Source: Corynebacterium glyciniphilum AJ 3170 (GTDB lineage: Bacteria; Actinomycetota; Actinomycetes; Mycobacteriales; Mycobacteriaceae). From it: DNA of 64,000 nt. The DNA lies in assembly GCF_000626675.1 (NCBI RefSeq), contig NZ_CP006842.1, positions 1,984,001 through 2,048,000 on the forward strand. Reading direction: 5' to 3'. The position numbers and the translations under genes are program-made. This document shows, one piece after another, positions 46,615 to 56,837 of this stretch. The notes beneath the pieces were generated by a model. The model was given only the letters and a program-made list of their open reading frames with translations. It made no database searches and was not told the origin of the DNA. The stretch's first letter is position 1; each line of letters opens with the position of its first letter.

Positions 46615-47847
46615 ATGAGTACCAGCGGGATCGCGGAATTCGTCGACAATCACGGAGTCGACCTGTCCTGGGCAGGCGACTTCTACACCTGGATGCATCA
46701 ACATCCCGAGCTCAGCGAGCACGAGGAACAGACGGCCGCGTATATCCTGGATCGCCTGCAGTCTCTCGGGGCTGAGGTGACCTCAGGTATCGGCGGGCAT
46801 GGGATCACCGCGGTGTGGCGCAACGGCGACGGCCCCACCGTGCTCTACCGGGCTGACTTCGACGCTCTTCCGGTCGCCGAGGACACCGGGGCAGCCTATG
46901 CCTCACAGAACCCCGGTGTGATGCACGCCTGCGGGCACGACGTGCACACCACCGCTCTGATGGGTCTGTGCGCGATCATGGACGCCCGGCAGGATGCGTG
47001 GTCCGGCACGTTCATCGCCCTGTTCCAGCCGGCGGAGGAAGTGACCCGCGGCGCCACGTCCATGATCGAGGACGGCCTGGCTGAGCGGATCCCTGCCCCG
47101 GACGTCTGTCTCGGACAGCACGTGATGCCGGGTCCGGTCGGGACGGTCTTCTCTGCCGCCGGCCCGGTCATGGCCGCCTGCGATACGTTGACGGTGACCC
47201 TGCACGGGGTGTCGTCACATGCCTCGGCGCCCCACAACTCGATCGACCCGACATTCCTCGCCGCCATGATCGTGGTTCGACTCCAGGGCATCGTGGGCCG
47301 TGAGATCGCCGCAGACGACTTCGCGGTGGTCTCGGTGGGCACACTCACAGCCGGCCACACGAACAACACCATCCCGGACACCGCAACCCTGGTGCTCAAC
47401 TGCCGCTTCTACGACACAGCGGTCCGGGACCGCACCTATGCGGCCATCGAACGGGTGATTCAGGCTGAGTGCGCGGCATCCGGGACGCCGCAGCCCGCCG
47501 ATATCGTCTACTCGGCCCGAGGGGAACTCACCGACAACGACAGGACCGTACACGAGACCGTGCGCCCGGCCTTCGACGCCGTCTTCGGCGAGGGTTCACA
47601 GGATGCCGTCCGGTGGACCGCATCGGAGGACTTCTCCGAGATTCCGCGGCACTTCGGGGTCCCCTACGAATTCTGGCTCACCGGATGCACCGACCGGGAT
47701 GAGTGGGCCACAGCCGTGGCCGCTGACCGGGTGGCCCAGGACATCCCCGGGAACCACTCCCCGCGCTTTCTGCCTGCACCCGGCACCGTCGAGACCGCCA
47801 CCCGGGCGGCCGTCGCAGGCGTGCTGGCCTACCTCTGGCGCTCCTGA
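46615..47847 (+). CDS. M20-family amidohydrolase / peptidase
   Basis: A binuclear-metal amidohydrolase of 410 aa, like N-acyl-amino-acid or hippurate hydrolases. Motifs are HACGHDVHTTALMG near residue 103 (metal ligands), FQPAEEVTRGATSMIEDGL near 137 with the catalytic Glu, and GQHVMPGPVGTV near 166. The lid/dimerisation domain (about 190-305) begins VTLHGVSSHASAPH. The C-terminal metal site lies around ASEDFSEIPRHFG near 343. Substrate is not determinable. It lies 15 bp after the DUF4921 gene but has its own -10 box. Confidence 0.9.
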   Translation: MSTSGIAEFVDNHGVDLSWAGDFYTWMHQHPELSEHEEQTAAYILDRLQSLGAEVTSGIGGHGITAVWRNGDGPTVLYRADFDALPVAEDTGAAYASQNPGVMHACGHDVHTTALMGLCAIMDARQDAWSGTFIALFQPAEEVTRGATSMIEDGLAERIPAPDVCLGQHVMPGPVGTVFSAAGPVMAACDTLTVTLHGVSSHASAPHNSIDPTFLAAMIVVRLQGIVGREIAADDFAVVSVGTLTAGHTNNTIPDTATLVLNCRFYDTAVRDRTYAAIERVIQAECAASGTPQPADIVYSARGELTDNDRTVHETVRPAFDAVFGEGSQDAVRWTASEDFSEIPRHFGVPYEFWLTGCTDRDEWATAVAADRVAQDIPGNHSPRFLPAPGTVETATRAAVAGVLAYLWRS

Positions 47848-47869
47848 CGCCGGCCCCGTGGGGTGACCA

Positions 47870-48766
47870 TCAGGACGTCCGGACCACTGGACGCCCAAGG
47901 AAGTCGACCATGGCCGACCAGTCCCGCCGTGCCTGCACCGTCCCCCGGTGTAGCGAGTCACGCAGTACGTCGACCTTGCGCTCCGTAGAGCTCACAGGCG
48001 CCTCGTCCTCCGGGAAGTAGAGGAATGCCCGTCCTGCCCGCTCCAGAGCGTACAGGCGGTCCATTGTGGCGTTGTAGCGGATGTGGCGGGTGATGAGGGC
48101 CTCCGCCACTGCCGGATACCGGCGCAACAGGGTACGCCATACCTTCGTCTTCCCCATCGGCGGCTTGACGTAGCCCCGTGGGTGGGTCAGGACGGCGAAG
48201 AACTGGTCGTACCCGTCGGCGAGCGCGGCTTCCAAGGGGATGCCGCCGGACGGGCCGAGCGCACCGTCCACATAGGGCACCCCGTCAATACGGGGCACGG
48301 GCATCGCAAACGGGATGGTCGAGGATGCCCGGACCCGCTCCATCAGTTCTGCGCCGGAGCCGATGTCGTCGCGTCCCCAGTACACCGGGTCGCCGTTGTC
48401 TGCCCGGGTCGCGCAAATACGGAACTGCGTGTCGCCCTCGAGTACCCGTCGGGCATCGTACGGGCGGGGAAGGTCAAGGGTGGGCGCCTGACCGTAAATG
48501 TATTCCGCGTTGAAGTAGCCTTTGCCGCGCAGCAGCCATGTCCAGCCACCGAAGTGCGGGTCCGTCGCGAAGTCGACGAAACTGTGGCGCAGCCGGTCCC
48601 GTTCACCACTGAGGTAGCTGACCAGGTGTGATGCACCGGCCGAGACTCCCCCGACCCAACCGAACTGGACATCGTGCTCCATGAGGACATCCATAGCACC
48701 GGCGCTGTAGGACGCCCGCATACCTCCGCCCTCCAGCAGCAGTGCCGTATCGCGTGCGTCGATCAT
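47870..48766 (-). CDS. Patatin-like phospholipase (YjjU type)
   Basis: A PNPLA-fold serine hydrolase of 298 aa. The oxyanion glycine-rich loop LLEGGGMRASYSAG is at residues 10-23. The nucleophile elbow GVSAGAS holds the serine near residue 42. The catalytic aspartate lies in VDGALGPSGGIP near 165 (DGA in place of DGG). No signal peptide is seen, so it acts in the cytosol or at the inner membrane face. It converges on the M20 gene with 22 bp between stops. Confidence 0.88.
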   Translation of the reverse strand: MIDARDTALLLEGGGMRASYSAGAMDVLMEHDVQFGWVGGVSAGASHLVSYLSGERDRLRHSFVDFATDPHFGGWTWLLRGKGYFNAEYIYGQAPTLDLPRPYDARRVLEGDTQFRICATRADNGDPVYWGRDDIGSGAELMERVRASSTIPFAMPVPRIDGVPYVDGALGPSGGIPLEAALADGYDQFFAVLTHPRGYVKPPMGKTKVWRTLLRRYPAVAEALITRHIRYNATMDRLYALERAGRAFLYFPEDEAPVSSTERKVDVLRDSLHRGTVQARRDWSAMVDFLGRPVVRTS

Positions 48767-48808
48767 CTGTGGTCAGGCCTCCTCCGCCCCTATCGACTAC
48801 GTCAACTC

Positions 48809-48822
48809 CGCGGTATACCGCG
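48809..48822. promoter_or_regulatory. Perfect 14-bp palindrome between pyk and the patatin gene
   Basis: CGCGGTATACCGCG lies 3 nt after the pyk stop and 43 bp before the patatin start. It has no loop to speak of, so a protein operator is more likely than a terminator. Confidence 0.45.
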
Positions 48823-48824
48823 CC

Positions 48825-50240
48825 CTAGGCGGTGTCTTCCCCGAGAAGGTGGACGTGGATCATGTTGGTGTTGCCCTCGGTGCCGGGAGGCGAACCAGCC
48901 ACGATGACAACCGCGTCATCGCGGGTGAACCCGGCCTGCCCCAGCAGGATCGAATCCACCTCCTGCATGATCTCGTCGGTGGTGGACACCTCATTGGTCA
49001 GGTAGGACTCTGCACCCCAGGTCAGGGCAAGCTGGTTGCGGACCTCCTGGGACGGGGTGAACACCAGCAGGGGCAGGTCGGAGCGAAGACGGGCGACGCG
49101 GCGGGCGGTGTCACCGGAGGCGGTGAAGGCGATCAAGGCACGTGCGTTGAGCCGCTCACCGATGTCCTTGGCGGCGAAGCTGATCACACCGCGCTTGGTG
49201 CGCGGGACATGGGACAGTGGGGGAACCTCACCGTCGATTTCAGCGGCGGTGACGATCCTGGACATGGTCTTGACCGTGTCCACCGGGTACTTGCCGACGG
49301 AAGTTTCGCCGGAGAGCATGACGGCATCTGCGCCGTCGAGCACAGCGTTGGCCACATCGGATGCTTCGGCACGGGTGGGGCGGGAGTTCTCGATCATCGA
49401 GTCCAGCATCTGGGTGGCGACGATCACCGGCTTGGCGTTCTCGCGGGCGATCTGGACCGCCCGCTTCTGCACCAGGGGCACCTCTTCCAACGGAACCTCG
49501 ACACCGAGGTCACCGCGGGCGACCATGATGGCGTCGAAGGCGAGGATAATCGGCTCGAGAGCGTCGACGGCCTCGGGCTTCTCGAGTTTCGCGATGACTG
49601 GCACGCGGCGACCCACCTCGTCCATGATCTCGTGGACGAGCTCCACATCCGCAGGTGAGCGGACGAAGGACAGCGCGATGACGTCAGCACCCATGGTCAG
49701 GGCGAATCGCAGGTCGGCGATGTCTTTCTCGGAGAGTGCGGGAACGGAGATGTTCATTCCCGGCAGGGAGACACCCTTGTTGTTGGAGACGGGGCCACCC
49801 TCGACGACCTCACAGACGACGTCGTTTCCCTCGACGGACTTGCAGACGAGCCCGACCTTCCCGTCGTCGACGAGCAGCCGGTCGCCGGGACGGGCGTCCC
49901 TGGCAAGCTGCTTGTAGGTGGTCGAAACCCGGTCATGGGTGCCGGACACGTCGTCGACGGTGATCCGGATTTCCTCACCGGTCTCCCAGTAGGTCTTCTC
50001 CTCGGCGAAACGTCCGAGCCGGATTTTGGGGCCCTGCAGGTCGGCGAGAACGCCGACAGAACGGCCGGTCTCCTCGGCGGCCTGGCGGACCCACTCATAG
50101 TTCTGCTGGTGATCCGCGTGCTCACCGTGCGAAAAGTTCAGCCGGGCGACATTCATCCCAGCCAGAACGAGTTCACGGATTTTGTCCGCGGAGGCCACTG
50201 CCGGGCCCAGGGTGCATACGATCTTGGTGCGTCTACTCAC
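48825..50240 (-). CDS. pyk: Pyruvate kinase
   Basis: The enzyme converts phosphoenolpyruvate and ADP to pyruvate and ATP. The 471-aa protein begins MSRRTKIVCTLGPAVASADKI, the family N-terminus. Substrate and cation residues follow: NFSHGEHADH near 35, the catalytic lysine region VIAKLEKPEAV near 215, MVARGDLGVEVPLE near 240 and ATQMLDSMIENSRPTRAE near 275. The allosteric C-domain occupies about 345-471. The start is GTG 50240, with -10 TATCCT (50253-50248) 7 nt upstream, so leaderless. It follows lgt by 33 bp, as in C. glutamicum. Confidence 0.97.
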   Translation of the reverse strand: MSRRTKIVCTLGPAVASADKIRELVLAGMNVARLNFSHGEHADHQQNYEWVRQAAEETGRSVGVLADLQGPKIRLGRFAEEKTYWETGEEIRITVDDVSGTHDRVSTTYKQLARDARPGDRLLVDDGKVGLVCKSVEGNDVVCEVVEGGPVSNNKGVSLPGMNISVPALSEKDIADLRFALTMGADVIALSFVRSPADVELVHEIMDEVGRRVPVIAKLEKPEAVDALEPIILAFDAIMVARGDLGVEVPLEEVPLVQKRAVQIARENAKPVIVATQMLDSMIENSRPTRAEASDVANAVLDGADAVMLSGETSVGKYPVDTVKTMSRIVTAAEIDGEVPPLSHVPRTKRGVISFAAKDIGERLNARALIAFTASGDTARRVARLRSDLPLLVFTPSQEVRNQLALTWGAESYLTNEVSTTDEIMQEVDSILLGQAGFTRDDAVVIVAGSPPGTEGNTNMIHVHLLGEDTA

Positions 50241-50253
50241 CTGTCCGAGGATA
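50241..50253 (-). promoter_or_regulatory. -10 box for pyk
   Basis: TATCCT (50253-50248) is 7 nt before the pyk GTG. It gives pyk a promoter of its own inside the lgt-pyk run. Confidence 0.5.
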
Positions 50254-50273
50254 ACCCTGTCCCCCGGCGCCCG

Positions 50274-51185
50274 CTACTGGCGGGTTGGTTCCCCGTCGTT
50301 GTCCTCGTCTGTATCCGGAGCGGGCCCGGCGACGTAGTCGGGGGTCTCGCGCGTCCGCGAGCGCGTTGCGATGAACAGGATGACGGCACCGATGAACACC
50401 ACTGCGGACACCACGCTGTTGATCCTGATGTCACCGAAGACGGTCGTCGCGGCGTCGGTGCGGATCAGTTCAATGAAGAAGCGCCCGAATGTGTAGCCTG
50501 CCACGTACAGCATGAACACCCGTCCGCCGCCAAGACGGAAACGCCGGTCGGCCACAACCAGCAGCACCACGACCAGCAGGCTCCACAGCAGTTCATAGAG
50601 GAACGTGGGTTGCACGGTGGTCAGAACAAAGCCGTCCGAGACGCCGTTCATCTGATCGATGTTGCCGTTCTCGTCGACCCGACGGTAAATTTCCAGAGCC
50701 CAGGGCGCCTCGGACTCGCCGCCGTACAGCTCCTGGTTGAACCAGTTACCCAGCCGCCCGATGGCCTGGGCAAGCAGGATCGGCGGGGCGACGGCGTCTG
50801 CGAAGGGCGCCAGCGGAACTTTCTTGTAGGCCAGCACCGCCCACACCGCCAGCCCACCGCCGAGTACCGCGCCCCAGATGCCGAGACCGCCATTGGTGAT
50901 CTTGAAGGCGTCGACCCAGTCCCTGCCCTCACCGAAGTAGAGGTGGTGGTCAGTGATGACATGATAAATGCGTCCACCGATGATGCCTGCGGGCACGGCC
51001 GCGATCGCGCTGTCGATCACGGTCTCCGCACGCCCTCCCCGGGCGACGTAGCGGCGCACGGTCCAGTACACAGCGACGACAATGCCGAGCAGGATGCACA
51101 GCGCATAGGCGCGAACCGCCACCGGTCCGATATGCCACACGCCCTGCGGAGGCGACGGGATGGCTGCCAGGATATCTGTGGTCAC
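50274..51185 (-). CDS. lgt: Prolipoprotein diacylglyceryl transferase
   Basis: Lgt attaches diacylglycerol to the lipobox cysteine of prelipoproteins at the inner membrane. The 303-aa product has about seven helices. Signatures include [13 protein letters not shown] near residue 88, the Lgt motif [14 protein letters not shown] near 140, and [12 protein letters not shown] near 203. The C-terminus is a short charged tail ([13 protein letters not shown]). It overlaps trpA by 4 bp (ATGA), so it is translated with the trp genes. It would modify the two lipoproteins encoded in this window. Confidence 0.95.
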   Translation of the reverse strand: MTTDILAAIPSPPQGVWHIGPVAVRAYALCILLGIVVAVYWTVRRYVARGGRAETVIDSAIAAVPAGIIGGRIYHVITDHHLYFGEGRDWVDAFKITNGGLGIWGAVLGGGLAVWAVLAYKKVPLAPFADAVAPPILLAQAIGRLGNWFNQELYGGESEAPWALEIYRRVDENGNIDQMNGVSDGFVLTTVQPTFLYELLWSLLVVVLLVVADRRFRLGGGRVFMLYVAGYTFGRFFIELIRTDAATTVFGDIRINSVVSAVVFIGAVILFIATRSRTRETPDYVAGPAPDTDEDNDGEPTRQ

Positions 51186-51955
51186 CGGCGGACCCCCTCA
51201 TAAAGATCCGAGGCCAGGGTTTCCAGAGCCGCCGCACCAGACGACGCCGCCGAAATCAGGGCGGACCCGACGATGACCCCGTCGGCGTAGTCGGCGATCG
51301 CGGCGGCATGGTCGCCGGTCTTCACACCGAGGCCGACAGCGACGGGCAGATCCGTAGCAGCGCGGGTTCGGGCGACAAGGTCCCGGGCATCGGCGGAGAC
51401 ATCGTCCTGGGCGCCGGTGACGCCCATGTGCGACTGCGCGTAGATGAACCCTCCGCCGGCCTTGACGGTGAGGTCCAGACGTTCAGGCGTGGTGGACGGT
51501 GCGACGAGGTAGACGTTGTCGAGTCCGCTGGCCCGGCACGCGTCATTCCAGCGGACCGACTCCTCCGGGAGGAGGTCCGGGATGATCGATCCGAGTCCGC
51601 CGGCGGCCGCCAGCTCCTCGGCGAACTTCTCCGGGCCGTACTGCAGGATCGGATTCCAGTAACTCATGATGACGGCATTTCCACCCGCATCGGTGATCGC
51701 ACGGACCACGGTGAAGGTGTCCTTCACCCGGAAACCGGCGTCGAGTGCGGTCGTCGCGGCCTCCTGGATCGTCGGGCCGTCCATCATCGGGTCAGTGAAC
51801 GGAATCCCGACCTCGATGAGATCGGCGTAGCGGGACAGCGTGGTCACCAGCTCCACGGACGACTCAACGGTCGGGTAGCCCGCCGGGAGGTAGCCGACGA
51901 GCGCCGCCCGGCCCTCAGTCCTGGCTCCGGTGAAGATCTCGGACAGTCTGCTCAT
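51182..51955 (-). CDS. trpA: Tryptophan synthase alpha subunit
   Basis: TrpA cleaves indole-3-glycerol phosphate to indole and passes it to TrpB. The 257-aa TIM barrel shows the catalytic Glu in [16 protein letters not shown] near residue 48 and the Asp near 59. Later barrel landmarks are [17 protein letters not shown] near 130 and the phosphate site [16 protein letters not shown] near 210. It overlaps trpB and lgt by 4 bp on either side. Confidence 0.96.
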   Translation of the reverse strand: MSRLSEIFTGARTEGRAALVGYLPAGYPTVESSVELVTTLSRYADLIEVGIPFTDPMMDGPTIQEAATTALDAGFRVKDTFTVVRAITDAGGNAVIMSYWNPILQYGPEKFAEELAAAGGLGSIIPDLLPEESVRWNDACRASGLDNVYLVAPSTTPERLDLTVKAGGGFIYAQSHMGVTGAQDDVSADARDLVARTRAATDLPVAVGLGVKTGDHAAAIADYADGVIVGSALISAASSGAAALETLASDLYEGVRR

Positions 51956-53292
51956 CGGTTGTTCTCCTCGTCCTGTTCCGCATTCGACTGCTCGGGGTGC
52001 ATGCCGAACCAGGTGGCGGCCGTGTCGACGTCCTTGTCACCGCGACCCGAGACGTTGACGATGAACACTGGGCGCTCCCCGCTGTCCGTGGTCCGGGTTC
52101 CGTCGGCGTACTGCGCACCGACCTTCACGGCCAGAGCGACGGCGTGGGCGGACTCGATCGCGGGGATGATGCCCTCGGTCCGGGTCAGCAGACGAAACGC
52201 CTCCATCGCCTCGGTGTCGGTGACGGGCAGGTACTCGGCACGTCCCTCGGTGGCCAGGAAGGAATGTTCGGGGCCGACCCCGGGGTAGTCCAGCCCTGCG
52301 GAGATGGAGTGCGACTCGGTGATCTGGCCGTCCTCGTTCTGCATCAGCGCGGCGAACGACCCCTGGAAGACCCCTTCCGATCCGACGGTGATCGGTGCGG
52401 CGTGCCGCCCGGTCTCCACACCGTCTCCACCGGCCTCACCGCCGATGAGCGCGACGCCCTCGTCGTCGATGAAGGGATGAAACAGCCCGATGGCGTTCGA
52501 TCCGCCGCCGACGCAGGCCATGACCGCGTCCGGCAGCCGTCCCGCTCCGGCGAGGATCTGCGCGCGGGCCTCCACACCGATGATGCGCTGGAGGTCCCGC
52601 ACCATCTCGGGGAACGGGTGGGGGCCGGCGGCGGTGCCGAAGCAGTAGTAGGTGTCGTCGGCGTGGGAGACCCAGTAACGCATCGCCTCGTTGATGGCGT
52701 CCTTCAACGTCGCCGAACCGACCGTCACCTCGATGACGTCGGCACCGAGAAGCCGCATCCGGGCGATGTTGAGCGCCTGACGGCGGGCGTCCACCTGGCC
52801 CATGTAGATACGGCAGTCCAGACCGAGCAGTGCACAGGCGGTCGCGGTGGCCACACCGTGCTGGCCGGCGCCGGTTTCGGCGATGACGTTCGCCTTGCCC
52901 ATACGTTTGGCCAGCAGAACCTGTCCCAGGACGTTGTTGATCTTGTGCGAACCGGTGTGATTCAGGTCTTCACGCTTGAACCACACGTCGGCACCGACCG
53001 CATCGGAGAATCGTGCACCGTAGTACAACGGCGACGGGCGTCCTGTGTAGTTACGGTGGAGGTCGTCGAGTTCGTCGAGATAGTCCTGGTCGGCCCGGGC
53101 CTTGGCCCAGGAGTCCTGGATCTCTTCGATGACGGCCATCAGCGCTTCAGGAATGTAGCGTCCGCCGTAGTTTCCCCAGTGGCCGTTGTCGTCCGCGTCG
53201 TGCGCCGTCGGCACGGCGAGGACCTCCCCTGCCGTGGGCAGGTTGAGCGTGTTCTTGAAGTCACTCTTGTCGTTCCCGGATGGTGTACTCAC
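51952..53292 (-). CDS. trpB: Tryptophan synthase beta subunit
   Basis: TrpB joins indole with serine using PLP. The 446-aa protein shows [13 protein letters not shown] near residue 84, the PLP lysine in [15 protein letters not shown] near 118, [13 protein letters not shown] near 140, and the phosphate loop [12 protein letters not shown] near 263. The N-terminal 40 residues form an extension, slightly longer than usual. It overlaps trpA by 4 bp and follows trpC by 30 bp. Confidence 0.97.
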   Translation of the reverse strand: MSTPSGNDKSDFKNTLNLPTAGEVLAVPTAHDADDNGHWGNYGGRYIPEALMAVIEEIQDSWAKARADQDYLDELDDLHRNYTGRPSPLYYGARFSDAVGADVWFKREDLNHTGSHKINNVLGQVLLAKRMGKANVIAETGAGQHGVATATACALLGLDCRIYMGQVDARRQALNIARMRLLGADVIEVTVGSATLKDAINEAMRYWVSHADDTYYCFGTAAGPHPFPEMVRDLQRIIGVEARAQILAGAGRLPDAVMACVGGGSNAIGLFHPFIDDEGVALIGGEAGGDGVETGRHAAPITVGSEGVFQGSFAALMQNEDGQITESHSISAGLDYPGVGPEHSFLATEGRAEYLPVTDTEAMEAFRLLTRTEGIIPAIESAHAVALAVKVGAQYADGTRTTDSGERPVFIVNVSGRGDKDVDTAATWFGMHPEQSNAEQDEENNR

Positions 53293-53322
53293 ACCCAGGA
53301 ACTGTACCTTACGTGTCTCCGG

Positions 53323-54135
53323 TTACTTCGGGTCCGGTCGGAAGGCGGGGTGCTGTCCGGCGGCGACGAGGGCACGGCACGCCTGTCCCGGGTTGGCGGC
53401 GGTGACCAGTCCCTCACCGACCAGGATCGCATCGGCTCCTGCGGTGGCATAGGCCTGCATATCTGTGGTGTTGCGCACCCCCGACTCCGCGATCTTGATG
53501 ACGGAGTCCGGCAGCTGGGGCACGATCCTGCTGAACACACCCGGGTCAACCTCAAGTGTCTTGAGGTTGCGGGCGTTGACACCGATGACCGATGCTCCGG
53601 CGGCGACAGCCCGCTCGGCCTCCTCCTCGGAGTGGACCTCGACAAGCGCGGTCATCCCGAGGGACTCGGTACGGTCCAACAGGGCAGCAAGCCGGTCCTG
53701 TTCCAGCGCGGCGACGATGAGCAGCACAACATCGGCACCGTGAGCACGGGCTTCGTGCACCTGGTACGGGTTGACGGTGAAGTCTTTACGAAGCAGTGGG
53801 ACATCGACAGAGGCCCGCACCTTGTCGAAGTCTTCCAGTGAGCCGCGGAACCGACGTTCTTCGGTGAGGCAGCTGATCACGGCTGCACCGTTGGCTGCGT
53901 AGGCACTGGCCAGAATCTCGGGCTCGGGGATGTCGGCGAGATGTCCCTTCGACGGGCTGGCCCTCTTGACCTCGGCGATCACGCTCACCTCGGGACCGGC
54001 CAGTGCCGCGCGGGCGTCGAGAGCGGGCGGCGCATCCCGGGACATCGCCTTGATCTCGGCGAACGGAACCGCGGATTCACGCCTCGCGGTGTCCTCGAGT
54101 ACCCCGGCGATGATCTCGTCGAGTACGGTTGCCAT
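53323..54135 (-). CDS. trpC: Indole-3-glycerol phosphate synthase, monofunctional
   Basis: TrpC closes the indole ring. At 270 aa it holds only the IGPS barrel: [15 protein letters not shown] near residue 52, [17 protein letters not shown] near 115, [13 protein letters not shown] near 185 and [11 protein letters not shown] near 217. The fused TrpF domain known from C. glutamicum is absent, which matters for the role of HisA in this genome. The start ATG has GGGAGGAAAG directly upstream. It lies 86 bp after the TIGR02234 gene. Confidence 0.96.
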   Translation of the reverse strand: MATVLDEIIAGVLEDTARRESAVPFAEIKAMSRDAPPALDARAALAGPEVSVIAEVKRASPSKGHLADIPEPEILASAYAANGAAVISCLTEERRFRGSLEDFDKVRASVDVPLLRKDFTVNPYQVHEARAHGADVVLLIVAALEQDRLAALLDRTESLGMTALVEVHSEEEAERAVAAGASVIGVNARNLKTLEVDPGVFSRIVPQLPDSVIKIAESGVRNTTDMQAYATAGADAILVGEGLVTAANPGQACRALVAAGQHPAFRPDPK

Positions 54136-54195
54136 CTTTCCTCCCGGCAGGTCAGGTGTCTAAACGAACTTCCATGCTATCCCCGTGCACGCGTA

Positions 54196-54222
54196 ACGGT
54201 GACATCGGGGTGATGTGACCGT
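54196..54222 (-). promoter_or_regulatory. Hairpin in the TIGR02234-trpC gap
   Basis: ACGGTGACATC (54196-54206) pairs with GATGTGACCGT (54212-54222) with one central mismatch and a 5-nt loop. It abuts the TIGR02234 stop. No U-run follows, so it could be an mRNA-stability or partial-attenuation element. A TAGCAT box at 54180-54175 (minus strand) might provide an internal promoter. Confidence 0.35.
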
Positions 54223-54884
54223 CACACCCGGGGTTCACCGTCGCCTGTGTCACGGTCAGTGGGATCCACCCCGGCGTCAAGGGCGTCCCACAGGACGCGA
54301 CCGGAGCCGGGATTGTCGTCCAGGTCCTTCTCCACGCCTTCACGGCGGGCCTCAGGCGTCTCGTACTTGCTGTGTCCGGACCGTGCAGCACCCGGTTTCA
54401 TGGCCAGCAGCACACCGCCGACAACCCCCAGGGCAGCGGCCACCAGGAACAGGACGACCGGGGCGGTGTGCACGTGTCCGTCCAGGACGACGGCCCATTC
54501 CGAAATCTGCACCGGGTCGGACTCCCGCTGCGTCCCTGCACCACTGACCAGGAGGGACTGGGCCCGGCTCAGGTCCGGCTCCCCGGAGAGCAGCATAACA
54601 GCGGCGATACCGGCGACAGCGGCGAGCAGGGCGGATACCCCGCCCAGGATGCGCCGGGCCAGGGGCTGCAGGGCCATCGACAGGATCATCGCTGCCAGCA
54701 TCGCCAGAGCTAATGGTGTTCCGGCGGCGTCCCACACCGATCCGATGATGTTCTTGACCGACTCGCCGCTCTTGTCGTCCTCGACGGTCACGGTCAGCCA
54801 GGTCATCTGCCCGGCGCCCCAGAGCCCGGCGGCGCTGAGGACCGTCAGCAGGAGGGCGAGGCTTCGTCCACCGAGACGTTTCAC
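54222..54884 (-). CDS. Trp-operon-associated membrane protein (TIGR02234)
   Basis: A membrane protein of 220 aa found inside actinobacterial trp operons; its function is unknown. Four hydrophobic helices are seen (about 8-28, 55-75, 80-100 and 135-160), with an extracytoplasmic loop after helix 1 ([17 protein letters not shown]). A charged cytoplasmic C-terminal tail of about 55 residues ends the protein. It corresponds to M. tuberculosis Rv1610 by position between trpE and trpC. The start overlaps the trpE stop by 4 bp. Confidence 0.85.
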   Translation of the reverse strand: MKRLGGRSLALLLTVLSAAGLWGAGQMTWLTVTVEDDKSGESVKNIIGSVWDAAGTPLALAMLAAMILSMALQPLARRILGGVSALLAAVAGIAAVMLLSGEPDLSRAQSLLVSGAGTQRESDPVQISEWAVVLDGHVHTAPVVLFLVAAALGVVGGVLLAMKPGAARSGHSKYETPEARREGVEKDLDDNPGSGRVLWDALDAGVDPTDRDTGDGEPRV

Positions 54885-56449
54885 CGGTCGACCTCCACGG
54901 GAGCGACGTTGACCATCGTCTCCGCCGCAGCGACGGCGCGGAGCACGGCCAGAGCTTTGTTCCTGGTCTCCTCGTCCTCGGCATCAGGATCGGAGTCGGC
55001 GACGATGCCGCCACCGGCCTGCACGTACACCGTCCCGTCCTTGTACAGGCCAGTACGGATGGCGATCGCCTGATCGGCGTTTCCGGAGAAGTCGAAGTAG
55101 CCCACGGTCCCACCGTAGACACCTCGACGCGTGTCCTCCAGTTCGTCGATGATGGCCAAGGCCGACGGCTTGGGGGCACCGGAAAGGGTACCGGCCGGGA
55201 AGGTGCCGACAAAAGCGTCGAGCGCGGTCTTGCCCTCGGCGAGACGTCCGCTGACCCCGGAGACCAGATGCATGATGGCACTGTAGCGTTCCACGTGCCG
55301 GAAGTCGTGGACCTCCACTGTGCCCGGTACGCAGACCCGGCCGACGTCATTACGGCCCAGGTCCACCAGCATCAGGTGTTCCGAGTTCTCTTTCTCGTCA
55401 TTGACGAGTTCCTTCTCCATGAGCTCGTCATCCTCGAAGGTCGCGCCTCGGGGGCGGGACCCGGCGATGGGGAACGTGGTCACCCGGCCGTCGGACACCT
55501 GGACCAGCGACTCCGGCGAGGAGCCGATGATCTGGAACGCCGTCTCCGAGAAAGAGTCGTCCGGGACGTTGAGCAGGAACATGTACGGGCTGGGATTGGA
55601 GACCCGCAGCATACGGTAGATATCCAGGCCCGGCACATCGGTGTCCAGTTCGAAACGCTGCGACAGGACGATCTGGAAGGCGTCACCGGCCCGGATGTGC
55701 TCCTTGCAGGTCTCGATACGTGCCTTGTGATCGTCCAGGGCACGCTGACGTCGCGGCTGCGGGGCCGGTGTGGAGAACGTCGCCGAAGGAAGGTGGGGTC
55801 CCGAGGCCAGGCGTCGCTCCATCTCGTCGACTCTGGCGACGGCGTCGGCGTAGGCCCCTTCCACCCGGTCGTCGGAGCCGTCCCAGTTCACCGCATTGGC
55901 GATGAGCCAGACCGTGCCCTCGTGATGGTCCATAACCGCCAGGGTGTCAGCGAGCAGCTGCACCATGTCGGGAACCTGCAGGTCATCCGCACAGGTGTCA
56001 GGGATGTCCTCGATGTAGCGGATCACATCATGACCCATGTAGCCGACCAGTCCGGAGGTCAGCGTGGGCAGGCCGGGCATCGGGTCGGTGTGCAGCAGCT
56101 CCAGGCTCTCGCGGATCACGGCGAGCGGGTCGGTGCCTTCCGGCACGCCGGCCGGCGGGGTGCCGATCCAGTGGACGTCGCCGTTCTTCGCGGTCAGCGC
56201 GCACCGCGCGCCGGTACCGATGAAGGAGTGCCGCGACCAGGACTGCCCGGGGGCGGCCGATTCGAAGAGGAACGTACCGGGACGATCACCGGCAAGTTTG
56301 GTGTAGGCGCTCAGAGCACTCTCCCCGTCGGCGAGGATCTTACGTGCGACGGGGACGACGCGGTGGCGTGCGGCGAGGCGCCGGAAGGTCTCGAAACTCG
56401 TGATCTGGTAGGGATCGGCGGAGTCGTTTCGGTCGTACTGGTCAGTCAT
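54881..56449 (-). CDS. trpE: Anthranilate synthase component I
   Basis: TrpE makes anthranilate from chorismate using ammonia from TrpG, which is not in the window. The 522-aa protein has the regulatory LFESA motif near residue 48, where tryptophan binds. The chorismate-binding domain (about 250-515) includes NPSPYMFLL near 285, [20 protein letters not shown] near 330, [12 protein letters not shown] near 360 and [12 protein letters not shown] near 425. The start ATG at 56449 lies inside the end of hisI (8-bp overlap). Feedback control by tryptophan is expected of the family. Confidence 0.96.
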   Translation of the reverse strand: MTDQYDRNDSADPYQITSFETFRRLAARHRVVPVARKILADGESALSAYTKLAGDRPGTFLFESAAPGQSWSRHSFIGTGARCALTAKNGDVHWIGTPPAGVPEGTDPLAVIRESLELLHTDPMPGLPTLTSGLVGYMGHDVIRYIEDIPDTCADDLQVPDMVQLLADTLAVMDHHEGTVWLIANAVNWDGSDDRVEGAYADAVARVDEMERRLASGPHLPSATFSTPAPQPRRQRALDDHKARIETCKEHIRAGDAFQIVLSQRFELDTDVPGLDIYRMLRVSNPSPYMFLLNVPDDSFSETAFQIIGSSPESLVQVSDGRVTTFPIAGSRPRGATFEDDELMEKELVNDEKENSEHLMLVDLGRNDVGRVCVPGTVEVHDFRHVERYSAIMHLVSGVSGRLAEGKTALDAFVGTFPAGTLSGAPKPSALAIIDELEDTRRGVYGGTVGYFDFSGNADQAIAIRTGLYKDGTVYVQAGGGIVADSDPDAEDEETRNKALAVLRAVAAAETMVNVAPVEVDR

Positions 56450-56837
56450 CAACTGGTCTTTCAGGCTGGAGCAGCCGGTCGGCGTCGAAGCAGGTGTGGT
56501 CCCCGGTGTGGCATGCGCCGCCGGTCTGGTCGACCGTCAACAGGACGGTATCGCCGTCGCAGTCGAGACGCACTTCGTGGACGTACTGGGTGTGTCCGGA
56601 GGTCTCCCCTTTCACCCAGTACCTATTCCGGGACCGCGACCAGTAGGTCGCTCTGCGGGTGGCGAGGGTGTGCGCCAGAGCGTGGTCATCCATCCACGCG
56701 AGCATGAGGACGTCGCCGGTGGCTTTCTCCTGCACGACGGCGGCGACGAGGCCGGCGTCATTGGGGGTGAGTCGGGCCGCGACGTCCGCGTCGAGGTCGA
56801 CGCCGCGGATGTCGTCGTCTGTGGTCACCGTGCTCAT
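56442..56837 (-). CDS. hisI: Phosphoribosyl-AMP cyclohydrolase
   Basis: HisI opens the purine ring of phosphoribosyl-AMP in step three of histidine synthesis. The 131-aa zinc enzyme shows [37 protein letters not shown] near 45-80. The metal ligands lie in [26 protein letters not shown] near 93-118. It lacks a HisE domain. It overlaps hisF by 4 bp and trpE by 8 bp. Confidence 0.96.
   Translation of the reverse strand: MSTVTTDDDIRGVDLDADVAARLTPNDAGLVAAVVQEKATGDVLMLAWMDDHALAHTLATRRATYWSRSRNRYWVKGETSGHTQYVHEVRLDCDGDTVLLTVDQTGGACHTGDHTCFDADRLLQPERPVDD

Noticed and set aside
51997..53841. 614-codon plus-strand frame opposite trpB and trpC
   Set aside because: Antisense to two certain genes; no independent support.
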